A stretch of 64,000 nucleotides of DNA from Pempheris klunzingeri (Eukaryota > Chordata > Actinopteri > Acropomatiformes > Pempheridae), in contig NC_092013.1 in the NCBI RefSeq assembly GCF_042242105.1, positions 3,033,987 to 3,097,986 on the forward strand, given 5' to 3'. A model generated the notes under the pieces. It did not search any database and was not told the DNA's origin. It saw only the letters and a program-made list of their open reading frames with translations. The position numbers and the translations under genes are program-made. Below are positions 26,331 through 38,900 of the stretch, in pieces; the first letter of the stretch is position 1, and each line of letters starts with the position of its first letter.

Positions 26331-29114
26331 AGTAAATAATATTTCCCAAAGTATTCCTTCAATAATGCTATTAAGGAATGAAACAGTGAGAGTTGTGAAC
26401 TTGCAGCCGGTCTTGACGTCCCCGTTAGAACTGGCATCCACAGACAAAAACAAAAAAACAACCTTTCTGCCTGGTGTATCCTAGGACAGCCGGTTATTGT
26501 TTACCGCCAACCTCTGTGAAGAGTCACCTTCAGAGGGGATCGTGCTCAGTGCAGCCTGGCACAATGACTTGGAGTCGTACTCCACCAGAAATAGCAACTT
26601 GTCCTTATTTCAGAGTCAAACGCCAACAGCAAGGAAACAGCATTCCTGTAAAACAATAGCATTCCAGTCCTGCTTCGTCATGCTTCTTCAGGGAAGGACG
26701 CTCGGCTCGAACGCGTGCATATGCTGCGCTCAAATGTTATGCTCTATAAGGAGCCTTTAATCATGCTCTCAGAAATGCTTTTAACTTGGCAGCAGCGTGA
26801 GTGTGAAGGACATGCTAACCGTGTCAAAGAATGCAAGTCTTTCTTCAGCTGAGACTGCCATGGCTCATCTCCTTTCCTGTGTATCCAAACACTTTTCTTC
26901 ATCAGATCGTGTTGAAACACTTCCCTAATTACAACATAACACTTAGAGGTGGTTGGATTGGCAAATCCTTCACACAAAACATGGCAACAGAGTTAATGAC
27001 TGGAAAGTTTGCTTTGGAAATGTCTCAACGACAACATGCTAAAGCAAAGCTGCCACTTGGAAAGCATTGCAGGCGAGTCGGTGAAATTAAAAGGGACAAT
27101 CCATTAAACTCTCACACACAGAGCGCAGTGTGGAAAACATGAACACGTTGTAGGAAGGAAAAAGGACGTCATAGTGAAACTCGGTATCTAGTACGCATTC
27201 GTAAGACTTTCACTGTCATTTCGTACACTTCTCCTGTTTTTCTCTCTGCTGAAAACAGTGTATATTCAGGCAGGTGGCTGAAAGTTGCCAAAGTGATATT
27301 TTTCCTATTCCTGCATACAGCTGTTTCTCATCAGCAAAAAACTTCAGCCTTCTCACAGTTTATAATGGAGCACAAACCCACAGGGGGAAACTGTTGCTTC
27401 TACTGGATGAGCAAGAGTAAATCATGTTGCTCAAGAGACGTTGCTGCAGATATTTCCCTCATGTTATAAAAAAAAAAAAAAAAAATGAATGAGAAAAAAC
27501 AAAAAAGGCAAAGAAATCAGGATCAGATCACTGTCTGTCTTTCAAAGTGACATCCCAAATCCGAGGCCTCCTCACAAATCACTCCTCGTCTGGAGCTACG
27601 CTCACGCCATCATTGCTGCATATGCAGCATGCGGCACAGCGAGGACGAATGTACGATCACCTTCTTTCCGCTGTGACTCCAGGAAGGTTGCAAGAGGGGT
27701 CCTGGCAAGGGATCAGACCGAGGTAAAGGCTGTTCTTCCATCTGATTGGCCTCACGTTGTCTGCCAAGGCCAGCTACCTGCAGAGGAAAGGTTGTGCTAA
27801 TATCAAAGGCAAGCTAGCTGGTCTGAATCCAGCTGTCACCGGGTTTCCAGTCCATCTGGCCCGAGGGAACATCTGCTCCTCTCATTGAACTGAATCCAAA
27901 GTCTCATCAAGGCCTCATTTGGAGGAGCAGGGGTGGTGGGAATGATGCTTAACTCTCCCTGGCAGCGAGGCTCATCACTCACAGGACGACAAACACGGAT
28001 TTTTCTGATATTTTTTGGAATATTAAGTGCAAAACAAAACCGATTAAGTTTGGGAATAAAATACCAAAAGCCAGCACACTGAAACTGGCATTCAAAACTG
28101 AGTTTTTAGGTTGCCACTCTGTTTTCACAACATTATTTTCTCCTATTGTTAATCTTTTTTTTGTCCAACATTCCAGCCTGCGGTGCACCATTTGTCCCGT
28201 CAGCCTCTCTATTCACAGCCCACAGCGTTTTCAGCCATTGTCAACCTGGGGCCACGGTGACTGGAGGATAAAGGACTCCGCGGGCCCTGCGAAGTTCTCT
28301 GAACACACTCGTACCTGATGTTGCAGGCAAACAAAGAGCTGCAGATTCCTCAAAACTCCAGCCAGGAAGGCTGCGAGCCCACTGTGAGGACATCCTTTGT
28401 AGGGATTTGGACAGCATTTATCAGAAAAGACACATTTTAGTGACGTTGTTTTGTTTTTCTCTTTTTGCAATTGTCTTGTGTAGATTAAAGACCTCCTGGG
28501 GTCCAGTATGTTAATGAATAATCCAGTCTCAGGCTCAGTTTTGGAAGAGTAGTGATGGGTGACACTGGTAAAGCAAGTCACTTTTCACACAACAGAAGAA
28601 GCACTAAACTTAAAACTGTGTGACTGAAATTAGGAATTCACACTCAGACCAATGTGAAAGAGTTTTATGAACAATACTGTTATATTTCTGACGGAGTATA
28701 TTTATTTACAATAAATAAAGACATAAATACATGTATGTTAAGCCACTATCTATCCCTAAATGAGTTAACACAAGGTTGATTGAGCCCACTTGCCTTCGCA
28801 GTATTTATATATATTAAGAACTGGGCGTCGAGTCGACATTCCCAGCAAAAAGTAATGAGTGGCGTCCATCATCCAGCAGCGGTCTGCTAACGTAGCGAGC
28901 AAATGGTTACGATGGCCAAACAAACAGACAAGTTTAATGACTCCAGACGACGAAGCTTCAAAATCAAGTTCGAATTCAAAGAAAAACAATTCAATTCAAT
29001 GTTCAGATTAAGACAAATACTGTAGATAAAACCATCATGGAGGACAAAAAAAAAAAAAATCACAACTGAAATCACCACAATTACAACTCTCATGTTTGTC
29101 CTTTTCATGTAAAT
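26331..29114. other. Intergenic, no gene recognised
   Basis: No coding exon is supported. Short homopolymers occur (A20 near 27468). The segment 27640-27960 is less repetitive and could be conserved non-coding DNA, but nothing in the single sequence proves it. Confidence 0.55.
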
Positions 29115-29440
29115 CCACTGCCAGTAGCCAGTTAGCTTAGCTTAGCTTAGCTTAGCTTAGCTTAGCATAAGGGCTGGAAAGAGGGGGAAACAGCTAACAT
29201 GACTCCATCCACGGTGCCAAAACTATATCACTACCTCAAATGCTCACACACATTATGTCTTATCTAACAAATCTGTGCAAAAAGTGTTAAAAACAACAGC
29301 TGGACTTTCTTTTTGTCACAGACGTTCTCCATTATTCCCTGTCTTTATGCTAAGCTAAGCACATCCTGGCTGTCCCTTCATACCTAACAGCCAATATCCT
29401 CTCGTCCGACTCTAAAAAGTATGTTTCCTAAAGAGTTAAA
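29115..29440 (+). repeat. TTAGC-expanded interspersed repeat, longest copy
   Basis: Seven TTAGC-type pentamers run from about 29131 to 29166, followed by AAGGGCTGGAAAGAGGGGGA and AACAGCTAACATGACTCC. A second short run in opposite sense (GCTAAGCTAAGC) lies at 29348-29360, so the element has inverted pentamer blocks about 190 bp apart. It is the longest of the three copies in the window. Confidence 0.65.
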
Positions 29441-30479
29441 CTATCCTTTAACTGTGCTAATGGTCAGGACTGTTTCTTTGGACTCTCCTCTGTGTGCTTG
29501 GAAGAGAGATGGCAGGTGAACTCGGGGGAAAACCGATCATATCAAACCCGCTCCGGCTCGTGCGGCGAGGCCGACGACTTATCTCACTTCCATCTTCTTT
29601 TACAGCAGGATAATAAAAAATAAAACAACTGCAGATTGATATTTCATATTCTTAATCACATGATGTTTGTTGTTGAGGAGCTACTGAGAACAGAAGTGCA
29701 AAGAACACCACCATAAAAAAAAAAAAAAAAACTGACCACACCAAAGGCATTTGAGCACTTGAAAGTTCAGTTGGCTCACCGCCCCGGCATTACTATTCAC
29801 CCCACATACCAAGTATACTCCCTTGTTCAAAGAATTACACTCCCTACATCAACTTTTCATTAAATATACATAAATCCAACATGGTTTAATAAAGTGGACT
29901 ACAGTGAATCTGCCTTAAAATGCAGACTGATAAATACTCAATCTATATGTAAATATGAGGTACATTGGAAAAAAAAAAAAAATCAAAATGCAGGAAAAAT
30001 GCATTAGCCACCCTATTTGATCAGAGCCCCGGGAGCTGAAGTTATGCTTTTTAATGGAATCTGAGGAGGGGAGAGTGTCGGAGCCGAGGCAGGAGGTGAG
30101 AGTCTGAAAGCGTTCACAGGAGAGCTGACTATCAGAGAGAGGACGCCGGATAACAGAACGGACCTGAAAGATTACTCGCGCTGAGTGGAAATGGAATTAT
30201 TGCGTTTGGAGGGCTCAGCAGCTTTTCTGCACTCCCATAATCACAAAAAAAAAAAAAAAAGAAGAGAAGAGAGTCACGGTTTACGTAAAAAATAAAAAAT
30301 AACTTTCTCGTTTGACGCTCAAACAGTGATTTCAGGAAACAATCAGGAAACATTGTAAAGTTTGAGTAGTTTTCAACTATTTTAGGATATTTTACTTGAT
30401 TATTAGATTAAAAAAAATCACCTACTAGCTTCACCAAAGATAAAACATCTAAATATTCATTAGTTGACATTAAAAGGTC
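29441..30479. other. Intergenic, no gene recognised; poly-A runs
   Basis: No exons are recognised. A-rich runs occur at about 29714-29731, 29968-29982 and 30244-30260, which could mark retroposon tails, though no matching element bodies were seen. The reading frame over the third run is low-complexity. Confidence 0.5.
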
Positions 30480-31130
30480 TACGGTAAAACCTCGCTAACT
30501 TTTCTAAATGCTGATGTCAGCATGCTAACATGCTCACACAGACTGGATGCAGCAGCATGCAACTGGTTTGTGGACTAACTTTTAAATAAGTTTAATTAAG
30601 TTTGGCATTTTTGTTTTTTTGAGCCGAAAGTGGCTCTTGATTGTCTTTTAGGATCCACATTCCACAAAGATTGGTTATGTTTAGGCATGACATGCCTCTG
30701 ATTGGTGAGCACCACCCTAAATTATCCCATTTTGTCACCTATTTTCCCTTTAAACAAGACCATAATTCACTAAATTGAACATCCTGCTGTGCTGAAGAAG
30801 CCTGTAAACTACCGACTGAGAGCATAAACCCATGTTCACTGAGCCGATAAAGTGAGAAGTCGGCTCATTTTCTCATCGACTTCCATCCAATCAGACTTCT
30901 GTTTGGAGCCAGTGGAGTCGCCCCCTGCTGGACGTTAGAGAGAACGCAGCTTTAAGGCTCTTCAGCATCAGCTTCACTTTTCAGACCCTAAAGCCACGTC
31001 CACTTCTTTCACACAGTCAAAGTACGCTCAGTCACAAAGCTAACATGCCGTATTAGCATTATGTATTAGCACGCTAACATTTGCTAATTTCCGTGCATGT
31101 ATTAAACCAAAGTACTGGACTGAGTGAAAT
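30480..31130 (-). repeat. Nested interspersed repeats, copy 2 of the 19.5 kb family
   Basis: The interior (30605-31020) is the inverted, diverged counterpart of 19505-19866. On both sides lie pieces of the GCTAACATGC repeat (30515-30560 and 31040-31090), which reads as one older repeat split by insertion of the other. Exact junctions and any target duplication are not clear. Confidence 0.6.
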
Positions 31131-31199
31131 GGTGGTACAAGGGAAAAAATCACTGTTGTGTGACTCTACATCAGATAGCAACAATAGCAAAACCCATCT

Positions 31200-31329
31200 T
31201 TTCACACTTTCCTACTCCCTCTGATTCATTTTGCACTGTTACTGTATTTTATTGCTTGTTTTTATACCTGTTTTATCTATTATATTGTATGTTTTATGTG
31301 TATTCTGTACGGCGCCCTAAAAATAAAAT

Positions 31330-31364
<35 letters not shown>

Positions 31365-31365
31365 A
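31200..31365 (+). repeat. Retroposon-like tail with (TTA)n microsatellite
   Basis: The sequence GGCGCCCTAAAAATAAAATG followed by eleven TTA units (31330-31362) resembles the 3' tail of teleost non-LTR elements, which end in AATAAA-like wording and a simple repeat. The body of any element upstream is too decayed to assign. Confidence 0.5.
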
Positions 31366-33998
31366 TAAAATGATGATTAATGAGCATCTGAAATGTGAAC
31401 TTACTCCTTCCCTTTTGAGTGAACTAACAAGTGAATGAGTGAGTGAGGGGGTGAACGAGGGGGTGGTGAAAGAAACAACAGACCTTCATTACCATCCATA
31501 AAGCTACGACAGTGGCAGGAAATCATTAAAAAAAAAAAAAAGAAATCAATGAATGTAAAAAAATAAGCATCAAAATGTGATAAGAGCAGTCGAATCAGAT
31601 GGTTTAAACAGAGCTGAATTGAAAATCACATTGGGCCAAACACTCACTGGTGTATCTGCACTAATCAGCACACGGCTCAGGAGTGTGTACGTCTACGGAG
31701 TCTCATTAAGACGGGCTATTACAAGGCGTGTGTAACATGTAACCATCTGTCTTTTACAGGGTGTAGAGCAGTAAAGCACGGCGATATGTGCCGCGCAGCC
31801 CTCTATGAATCATGTGACATTCCACAAATAGTGATTAGTGCCAAATTATGGTCCACGCTGGGACCTGAATGAGGTGCTCGCAGATGACTGTCGATGCCGG
31901 GGCTTCAGACCTCTAATCCCAAAACTGCAGTTTTAACAACTTTGGAACAACTTTGTGACGTCTCATAAAAACAGAGGCTTTTAAGATCCCGGGACAAATG
32001 ACCCCACAGTTAGCTCAGCTGCAGACGGCGGTGCCCTGATGTTATCGCCGTCACATGAACAAAAGAGGACTTACTGGAAAATGAACAACGGAGTGCCTGA
32101 GCCAACGTGAAATCATGTCCGAAATATGAATGTTTTCATGCTGCACAGTAAAAAAAAAATAAAATACATTATAGAATGAGTGACTCCATCCGTGCTTCAT
32201 TAGAGAATCAGGCTGCATCCACTTTGTGAAAGCGATGCTCTGTGGGTGATCTCTAAACGCTGTCTATCACAAATATTATGACCTTTAAGTCTAAATGCTG
32301 GAAGTGCACTAAATATTATTACAGGCCTGTCTGGAGAATACAAAAACAGTTTATAATAATGACATGGGGAATTAGCGAGAGGAGGGATGGGAATGATTCA
32401 GCCTCGATAGGGATAGTGCTGTAGTTACTGATGGCTCCAGTGTGCATGCTAAATGAAACCACATGCACACACACACACACAAAAACACACATATGACCAT
32501 AAGCCGGGAGACAAAAGAACTCCAGGCTTGTCTTTGACGGGACAGAAACACATTTGGACTGGAAGAAGAGTCAGAAGACACCAGAGTGACCTCTCCCTTA
32601 CACATTTCTGCACAAGCTGTGTACAAGAAATGATTATGGAGGTGGCACAAAACTAGGTGTGATGTGTTCGCCTGCTACAGCGCTGTCAGACAATCCAGTG
32701 AAAGTAAAGCACAGGCTTCCTACGCCGAGTGGTGAGCGAGACTGTCCAGGTCCAGAGCTTCAGTCTGTCAAATATTTATTCAAAAGGCCACGGTGAGTTA
32801 TCGCTCAGCAGACTACCCGGAGTGCTACAATGATGTGTTCCTGATTACAAGAGTATGAGCAGCCGCTGCATGATTTAAGAGATCCATCAAGAGGATTTAT
32901 AAAGCTCGGGGTACTTGGAGTTAAGTAGAGTGAAAGCTATGAGGGAGTGAATCGTGTCTCGAGGAATATTCCAGAACTCGAGTTACGGCAGCTCTTGTAA
33001 TTTCGCTGATGAATGAATTGGACCGACTGAAGAGTCGGGATACTTGAGAAACGCAAACGGCGAAGTTGTGACAGGTGGTAGGTGCCAAACCCTGCTGTAT
33101 TACATAATGAGGCCGTCGGTAATGGAGTGTAACTACATTAATAGTGTGTCACGCCTTTGGGTCTTCTCCACGACCTCCTCACATGGATGCATGTGGCAAG
33201 TTTGTTACCACTAGTTACTCCCATGTGGTTATTGCAACTGCAAACCACACAAGCATATATAAAGTTCCTATATGGACACACACACACACACACACACAGG
33301 TCTCCACTGACCCATGGAATTCATCAGACAACACCTACGTCTGTCCACACGTTCTAACTACCGCCCCGTCATTCAATAAATGCCAGCAGCTGTTCTTTAA
33401 ATGCTGCGTTAAAGAAATGAGATTAATTAAGGTGTTTGGGCTCGAACGGCGCAGGCCTGCTCTCCGGCGGCTCCGTGCAGCTCCAGCTGTGAGAACACGG
33501 CTCACTTTATTGCCCCCTAGTTTGTGACACACTCCCGGCGCTCGTCTCAACGTTCTGCTCGGCAGAGTGTTACATTTCTGCACATAATAGGCATTTTTCT
33601 GCCAAGAAACACACGGAGGTGTTAATCATCCATTATGGGATCTGTAAGTAACAATAGCTGCTTAATGGAAAACGCAGAACCATATCAGTGGCAACATGGA
33701 CTGGTCTGCCTTACAGAGGGCCGGCCTGATGTCTTGTTTTGAAATCCTGAGAGCTGTGAAGTGTCAAGTAAGTGTGAACACAGCTGAAAACAGAGCTTGA
33801 ATCTTTTCACAGAAACACTGCCCTGCGATAACCACTGGGGAAAGTAGGTCCACGGTGCACCAAAAGAGAACTTCAGGTAAAACTTCCCAGTCTTTGGAGA
33901 CTTTAAAGCTCCTTCACTAGTATCCTCCCACAGTCCTCTGCTTCCACCTAGTGGTGGCAAACTAAACTGACCGCTTCCCAAAGAACGGGGATGCCACG
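31366..33998. other. Intergenic downstream of arl8b, no gene recognised
   Basis: I find no supportable exons. The stretches 31590-31900 and 32680-33060 are low in repeats and moderately GC-rich, and are the best candidates in this region for conserved non-coding elements, on appearance only. A (CA)n run lies at 33276-33298. Confidence 0.5.
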
Positions 33999-34026
33999 CC
34001 TGAAATCCTTAAAAATAAAAACAAAA

Positions 34027-35929
34027 TTTATTAGCAATCACAGGGAAAGAATGCATGACATCTACAGGAGCATTTGTTGGAATAAAAATGCTAAACTTCT
34101 TATTTACAAAGTCTGCAATTGAATGTGAATAACTTCAGCACATGCACATACAAATTGCAAATAGGCTATGTTATTACACAGGTAACAAAGCTTTCCCCAA
34201 ATTACCCACACAGTCACCCACATTTCACAGCCCCTCGCTGCTGCTGTGGTCCCAACAATCGGCATTTTACGGATTACGACGATCACCAGCGGACACAAAA
34301 CAACATGTGAGATAACGGGGAGCGTGTGATGGATCTGTAAGCAACATTATAGTGAAATGCAGAGGCCGTCTAGGCCTACATATGGTGTTGTAGCAGAAAG
34401 GGGGGTAACCCACCCTGATCCAGCGACACTCACACACAGGAAAGAAAAAAAAAATGAAAAGAAGAAGCTTAGATTGATCAAGATGCACTGGCCAAGCAAG
34501 GGGCAGATTAATGACATACAGTGGTCAAACCTTGTCGCTGAAAGGATAATCAGGTGTCAATCAATGCGTCGCTTATAGAGGAGACGGCGTCGTCCTCGTG
34601 CTGCTAAGGCTTCTATAAAAAGACATCAGGATTGAGACGAGGGTGTGGCGAGGCATGGCTGACATCACAGCGTCCAACACTTTGAACTACAGGACTTCTG
34701 CTCTCCGTAAGCTCAGCGGTCATCACGACCAACGCTGGCTTCCTGTTATCCGACCCGAAGATACTTGGGCACACCCAAACTGTGTTGAATTCTTTAAAAA
34801 AAATTAAATTAAAATAAAATAAAATAAAAATCTAATAACATCCTGAGAACTGCAAGCAAAAGTTAGCCCACAAGTTAACGGCTACATAAAAGAGTCACAG
34901 GCTACGAGTGAAACAGCATCCAAATTATTCATCAACCAAACAACGTTGTAACATTTTCTCAGTCACCTCATCCATCACTTCATTCCTCATTTGTCTCCGT
35001 TAGTACAGTGCTGTCTTTTCTCAGACGTCATAATGCGTTCACGTGATTGCAGAACAGAAAAAGAGATTGTCGAGGGATGGTGTAATCAGCGTGATCAAGG
35101 GGGTTTCTGCTGCGTCTGTACCGAGAGTTTATTTCTAATAGTAGGTTAGAAGCTGCGTCGGGCAACGACCTGTCTGATTGGGACTCTCACTTAGCCGAAG
35201 GCACTTAAAAACTCTGCTGTCGTAGGATTACGCCTCAGACGCGACGCCCGCTCGGCCCTTACCTTCAGTTCTTACATCTTCGCGTCATGTGTAAACTTCA
35301 CGTCGCTTTAATAAAACACCTCCGGACGCCGGCGAATAAAATGCAGGCTACATTGCTTTAGAGCTGATCGGGATTTGAAGGCATTAGCGCAAGCAGCAAC
35401 CATCATCATCATCATCATCATCATCATCATTTGGCAAATAACTGATAAAAATTACAATCACAGCGTTGTCACGTAAACACCAAACGTTGCCAGGCAACAG
35501 AAGGGATGTCCAAATGAGGGACTGGAGAAGCTCCATCCTCGTCTAGCCGGGGGAAACGGTACACCGTGGTATCATTAGATTCTTGTATCGAATGGACCAG
35601 AAGCCATGAAAGGAACATTTTTTTTAAAAAATCCATGATGGACACAGACAAGAGAGCATGTCCGTAATGATGGGCGATAAGGCATGATGTGTACGGACAA
35701 TCCACCTTCTAGCACGGTACTGAGACAACTTTTCCGGACAGTTGGGGCGGCGGTAGTGCTGTACAGGGGCTACACATCTATGGTAGTGTACTGGGTGGTG
35801 CAGGTGGTGACGGTAGTGAGCAGAGGGAGCTGGATTACTTCACAGAGGCAGTGGAAGGGATGGCTGTCGAGGACCCATGACCGTTAGGGGGGGGCTGAGG
35901 CCAGAGCTGCGACTGGGAGGGCGTCATTT
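34027..35929 (-). other. arl8b: arl8b 3' UTR (inferred) with polyadenylation signal
   Basis: After the arl8b stop codon there is no other gene on this strand. The first well-placed AATAAA on the minus strand that I favour is at 34027-34032, followed by an A/T-rich context, giving a UTR of about 1.9 kb. It would include ten CAT units at 35401-35430. Shorter forms using A-rich sequence near 34800 are possible. Long 3' UTRs are usual for ARL8B. RNA evidence is needed for the true end. Confidence 0.45.
35401..35430. repeat. (CAT)10 microsatellite
   Basis: Ten perfect CAT units lie inside the probable arl8b 3' UTR, where they would appear in the transcript as ATG repeats. Confidence 0.95.
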
Positions 35930-38900
35930 TCAGCTTCTCCGTGACTTTGAGTGCTGGATGAGCCACTGCAGTGTGATATCTGCAGGGAGGAAGGGAGGAA
36001 GGGAGGGAGGGAGGGAGGGAAGCTTTAGGACCTTTATGTATTTTACAACTCCTGCAAGACCGAGTATTATTAAACACCGTCTCTCTCTGATCTGCTCTTT
36101 ACCTATATTGTCTTTCTCTTTGCAGGAGACGGAGTAGCAGCAGATCTCTCGGTCCTGAATGGCAGATAGATTCCTGAAAAAGGAAAGCAGTAAGCAAAAT
36201 CCTAATAAAGGGTCTTAATTCTTGTGTTTATGCAAGACCATAAAAACACCGCCTAGCCACAGGAATGTCCTCATCGGGCTCTCTGTGGCCGATCCAATAC
36301 TTCTGACCATCTAAACGTTGTAGAAATATGAGAAGTTACAACGTTGAATAAGGGGAGGTCACTGATTTGTTAATGAATCGGTGTATTTTGCCGACCTTGG
36401 CGTCAGAACTCAAACTCACTCAGTGCTCAGTTTTCTCTCTTGTATACACAGATGATTTGAAATGCTAACAAATGGATAAAACGCTACGGCTGCAATTTCA
36501 ATCGACCGAGTTTTCATTTGGTGGTTGATCTCACAGAATAAAAAAAAAAAAAACCCTCAAGCTACATTCGGGAACAGCACTGTGTCAATATTGGGTCAAA
36601 ACCTGTGTCTCCAGACTGCTACAGGTTCGTTTGACAGGTCGAGGATTCAAAGTGTGGGATCATCTCGAGAGGGTAGAGTCCTGTCACGCTGTGTTTAGAC
36701 TAATTAGCAAAAAAGTTCAGTCTCTTTGCTCCTTCTTACAACCTTCACAATCATCACCTCTTCGGTCGTTCCAGCGTGCGCCTCTATAATGTATATTTTA
36801 AAGGCTCATCGCTACAGTTTTGTATTTCTCAGAAATGCAGCACAGCGTTAATGTTGCTTAGAACTTTGTATCTCATCCACGGAACTCAAACCACTTCTGA
36901 TGACCTGAGAAATATAGATTTAAATAACTAAATTAATGTCATGAATGTGCAACGACTAATCAACCAATGGCCCATTTGGTTCATTTTAGCCCACAGTGAT
37001 CAAATAAAGTGACTCTCAGGACCGACCGGTAACATCTTTACCTACACGAAGCATCCCTATTCCTCTTATAAAGACTAAAGATTAACCTTCACTATATGGC
37101 CAGCGGTCTGTGGACATTCCTGACATTATTGATATGCGCACTAAAAGCCTCCACTCCTCTGGGAAAAGATTTCCCACAGTACTTTGCAGTTATTTAAGTA
37201 TTTCATATGTAATACAGGTATGTGGGTACCCATGTCCGTTAACTATATTTACCAAGTTATGACAAGAGGACACTTTACATCTGAAGTAAAGTAACGTAAC
37301 GTTTGTGCAGGATTATCGACAGAAACACTCACATTTTTTCAATGAGCTGCTTCTCATCAAGTGCGTTGGGTAGATCTCGTTTGTTGCCCAGTACTAGAAC
37401 CTGAAACACGAGGAAGAGAAAGACTGATCAATATCAGGCACAGCAACGGATCAGCATTATCAAACAAGTTCAAGGATTTCTCTCCGCCACGTGCTTCGTT
37501 CATCTCTGAATCCTTACTACGAGGGCAAAACAGGCGGTCAAGTCAAAGCAGCATCGATTCAGCACATCAAACCCTGTCAGGTCAATTATCGTGTCAGTTT
37601 GATTTGAAAACTCATTAAAAAAAAAAAATCCTGGCTTGGGCTCAGATGACCACTTAGTATAATGTCATCAAGCCTGAGTCACCGTTGCCCATTAGCTGCA
37701 GTGACGACTAATTATGACGTTAACCGCAGCATGTGATCGGAGCCACTCGAGCCTCAGAAATCAATGTGATGAACCCCGTCGAGGCTGCGGCATCAGGAGG
37801 AGGTTTTTTGGGGCCAAACATCAAAAGTGTCCTCTTACAGGAATTCCTTGTAGCTGTGGTTTGTCTAAAAGGTTGTGCAGTTCATTTCTGGAAGCTTCTA
37901 TCTTCTCTCTGTCTGCTGCATCCACCATGTAACTGCAAAGGAGGGGGGGAAGAAAAAGCTGCTTAGAGATTGATTGCCCAATGCAAAATTTAATATTTCA
38001 AACTCTTAATATGACACAAGAATGTGTAACTTTACACAGTTATACGGAGAATCGAGCCAAACACAGACACACTGAATGAATGACTTTAAGATGCCAAACT
38101 GTAAATCTGTGGTCACACAGGCCACCTGCTGCACTCTGGAGTGTCACAAAACTTACACAATAGCATTGACTCCTCTACAGTAGCGCTCCCACATGCTTCT
38201 GAAGCGGGGCTGTCCGCCTATGTCCCATATCTGAGAGCACAGAGAAAGCACAGTGTAAAGCCTGCGAGCCGACCGAGCAGCTGTGGGCAGGTCCACAGGA
38301 AAACTGATACTGGCTGAGCAGTGAAAGCACCCCCGGCGGGATACTTCCGCTTGTGGGCTTACCTTTATTGTCACATTTCCTTTAGTGACCTTCCGCATGT
38401 TGAAACCGACTGTGGGAATCATGTCTTCACTGAACTGGCCCGACTGCACAAGACAAACGAAGACAAAAGACGGCATGTTGGTGAAAAAGACACTTCACAA
38501 GTACTGACATGCATCTAATCTGTCTCTTTTCTGTCTGACCACCAACAGCAAATGTGTAATTTAGAGCTGCAACATTTAGTCCATTAATAGATAAGCTGTC
38601 GAAAATAATCACCAACTGTTAATGTTTGTTTTTTTTTAAGAAAAAATTTCCAAAATCTCTGATTCCAGTTTCTTAAATGTGAATATTTTCCTGCGTCTTT
38701 CTTCCTCTGTGGCAGCAAACTGAATATCTTTGGGTTGTGGACAAAACAAGACACTTGAGGACGTCATCCTGGACTTTGGGAAACACTGATCGATATTTTT
38801 ACACCATTTTCTGAGCAAAACAACTAGTCACTTGACGGAGAAAATGATCGACAGATTATCCGATGATGAAAACAGCCGTTGGTCGCTGCAGCCTTGGTGT

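Noticed and set aside
31330..31362. CRISPR-like or regularly spaced array
   Set aside because: It is a simple TTA microsatellite. No repeats with unique spacers occur anywhere in the window, as expected for vertebrate DNA.
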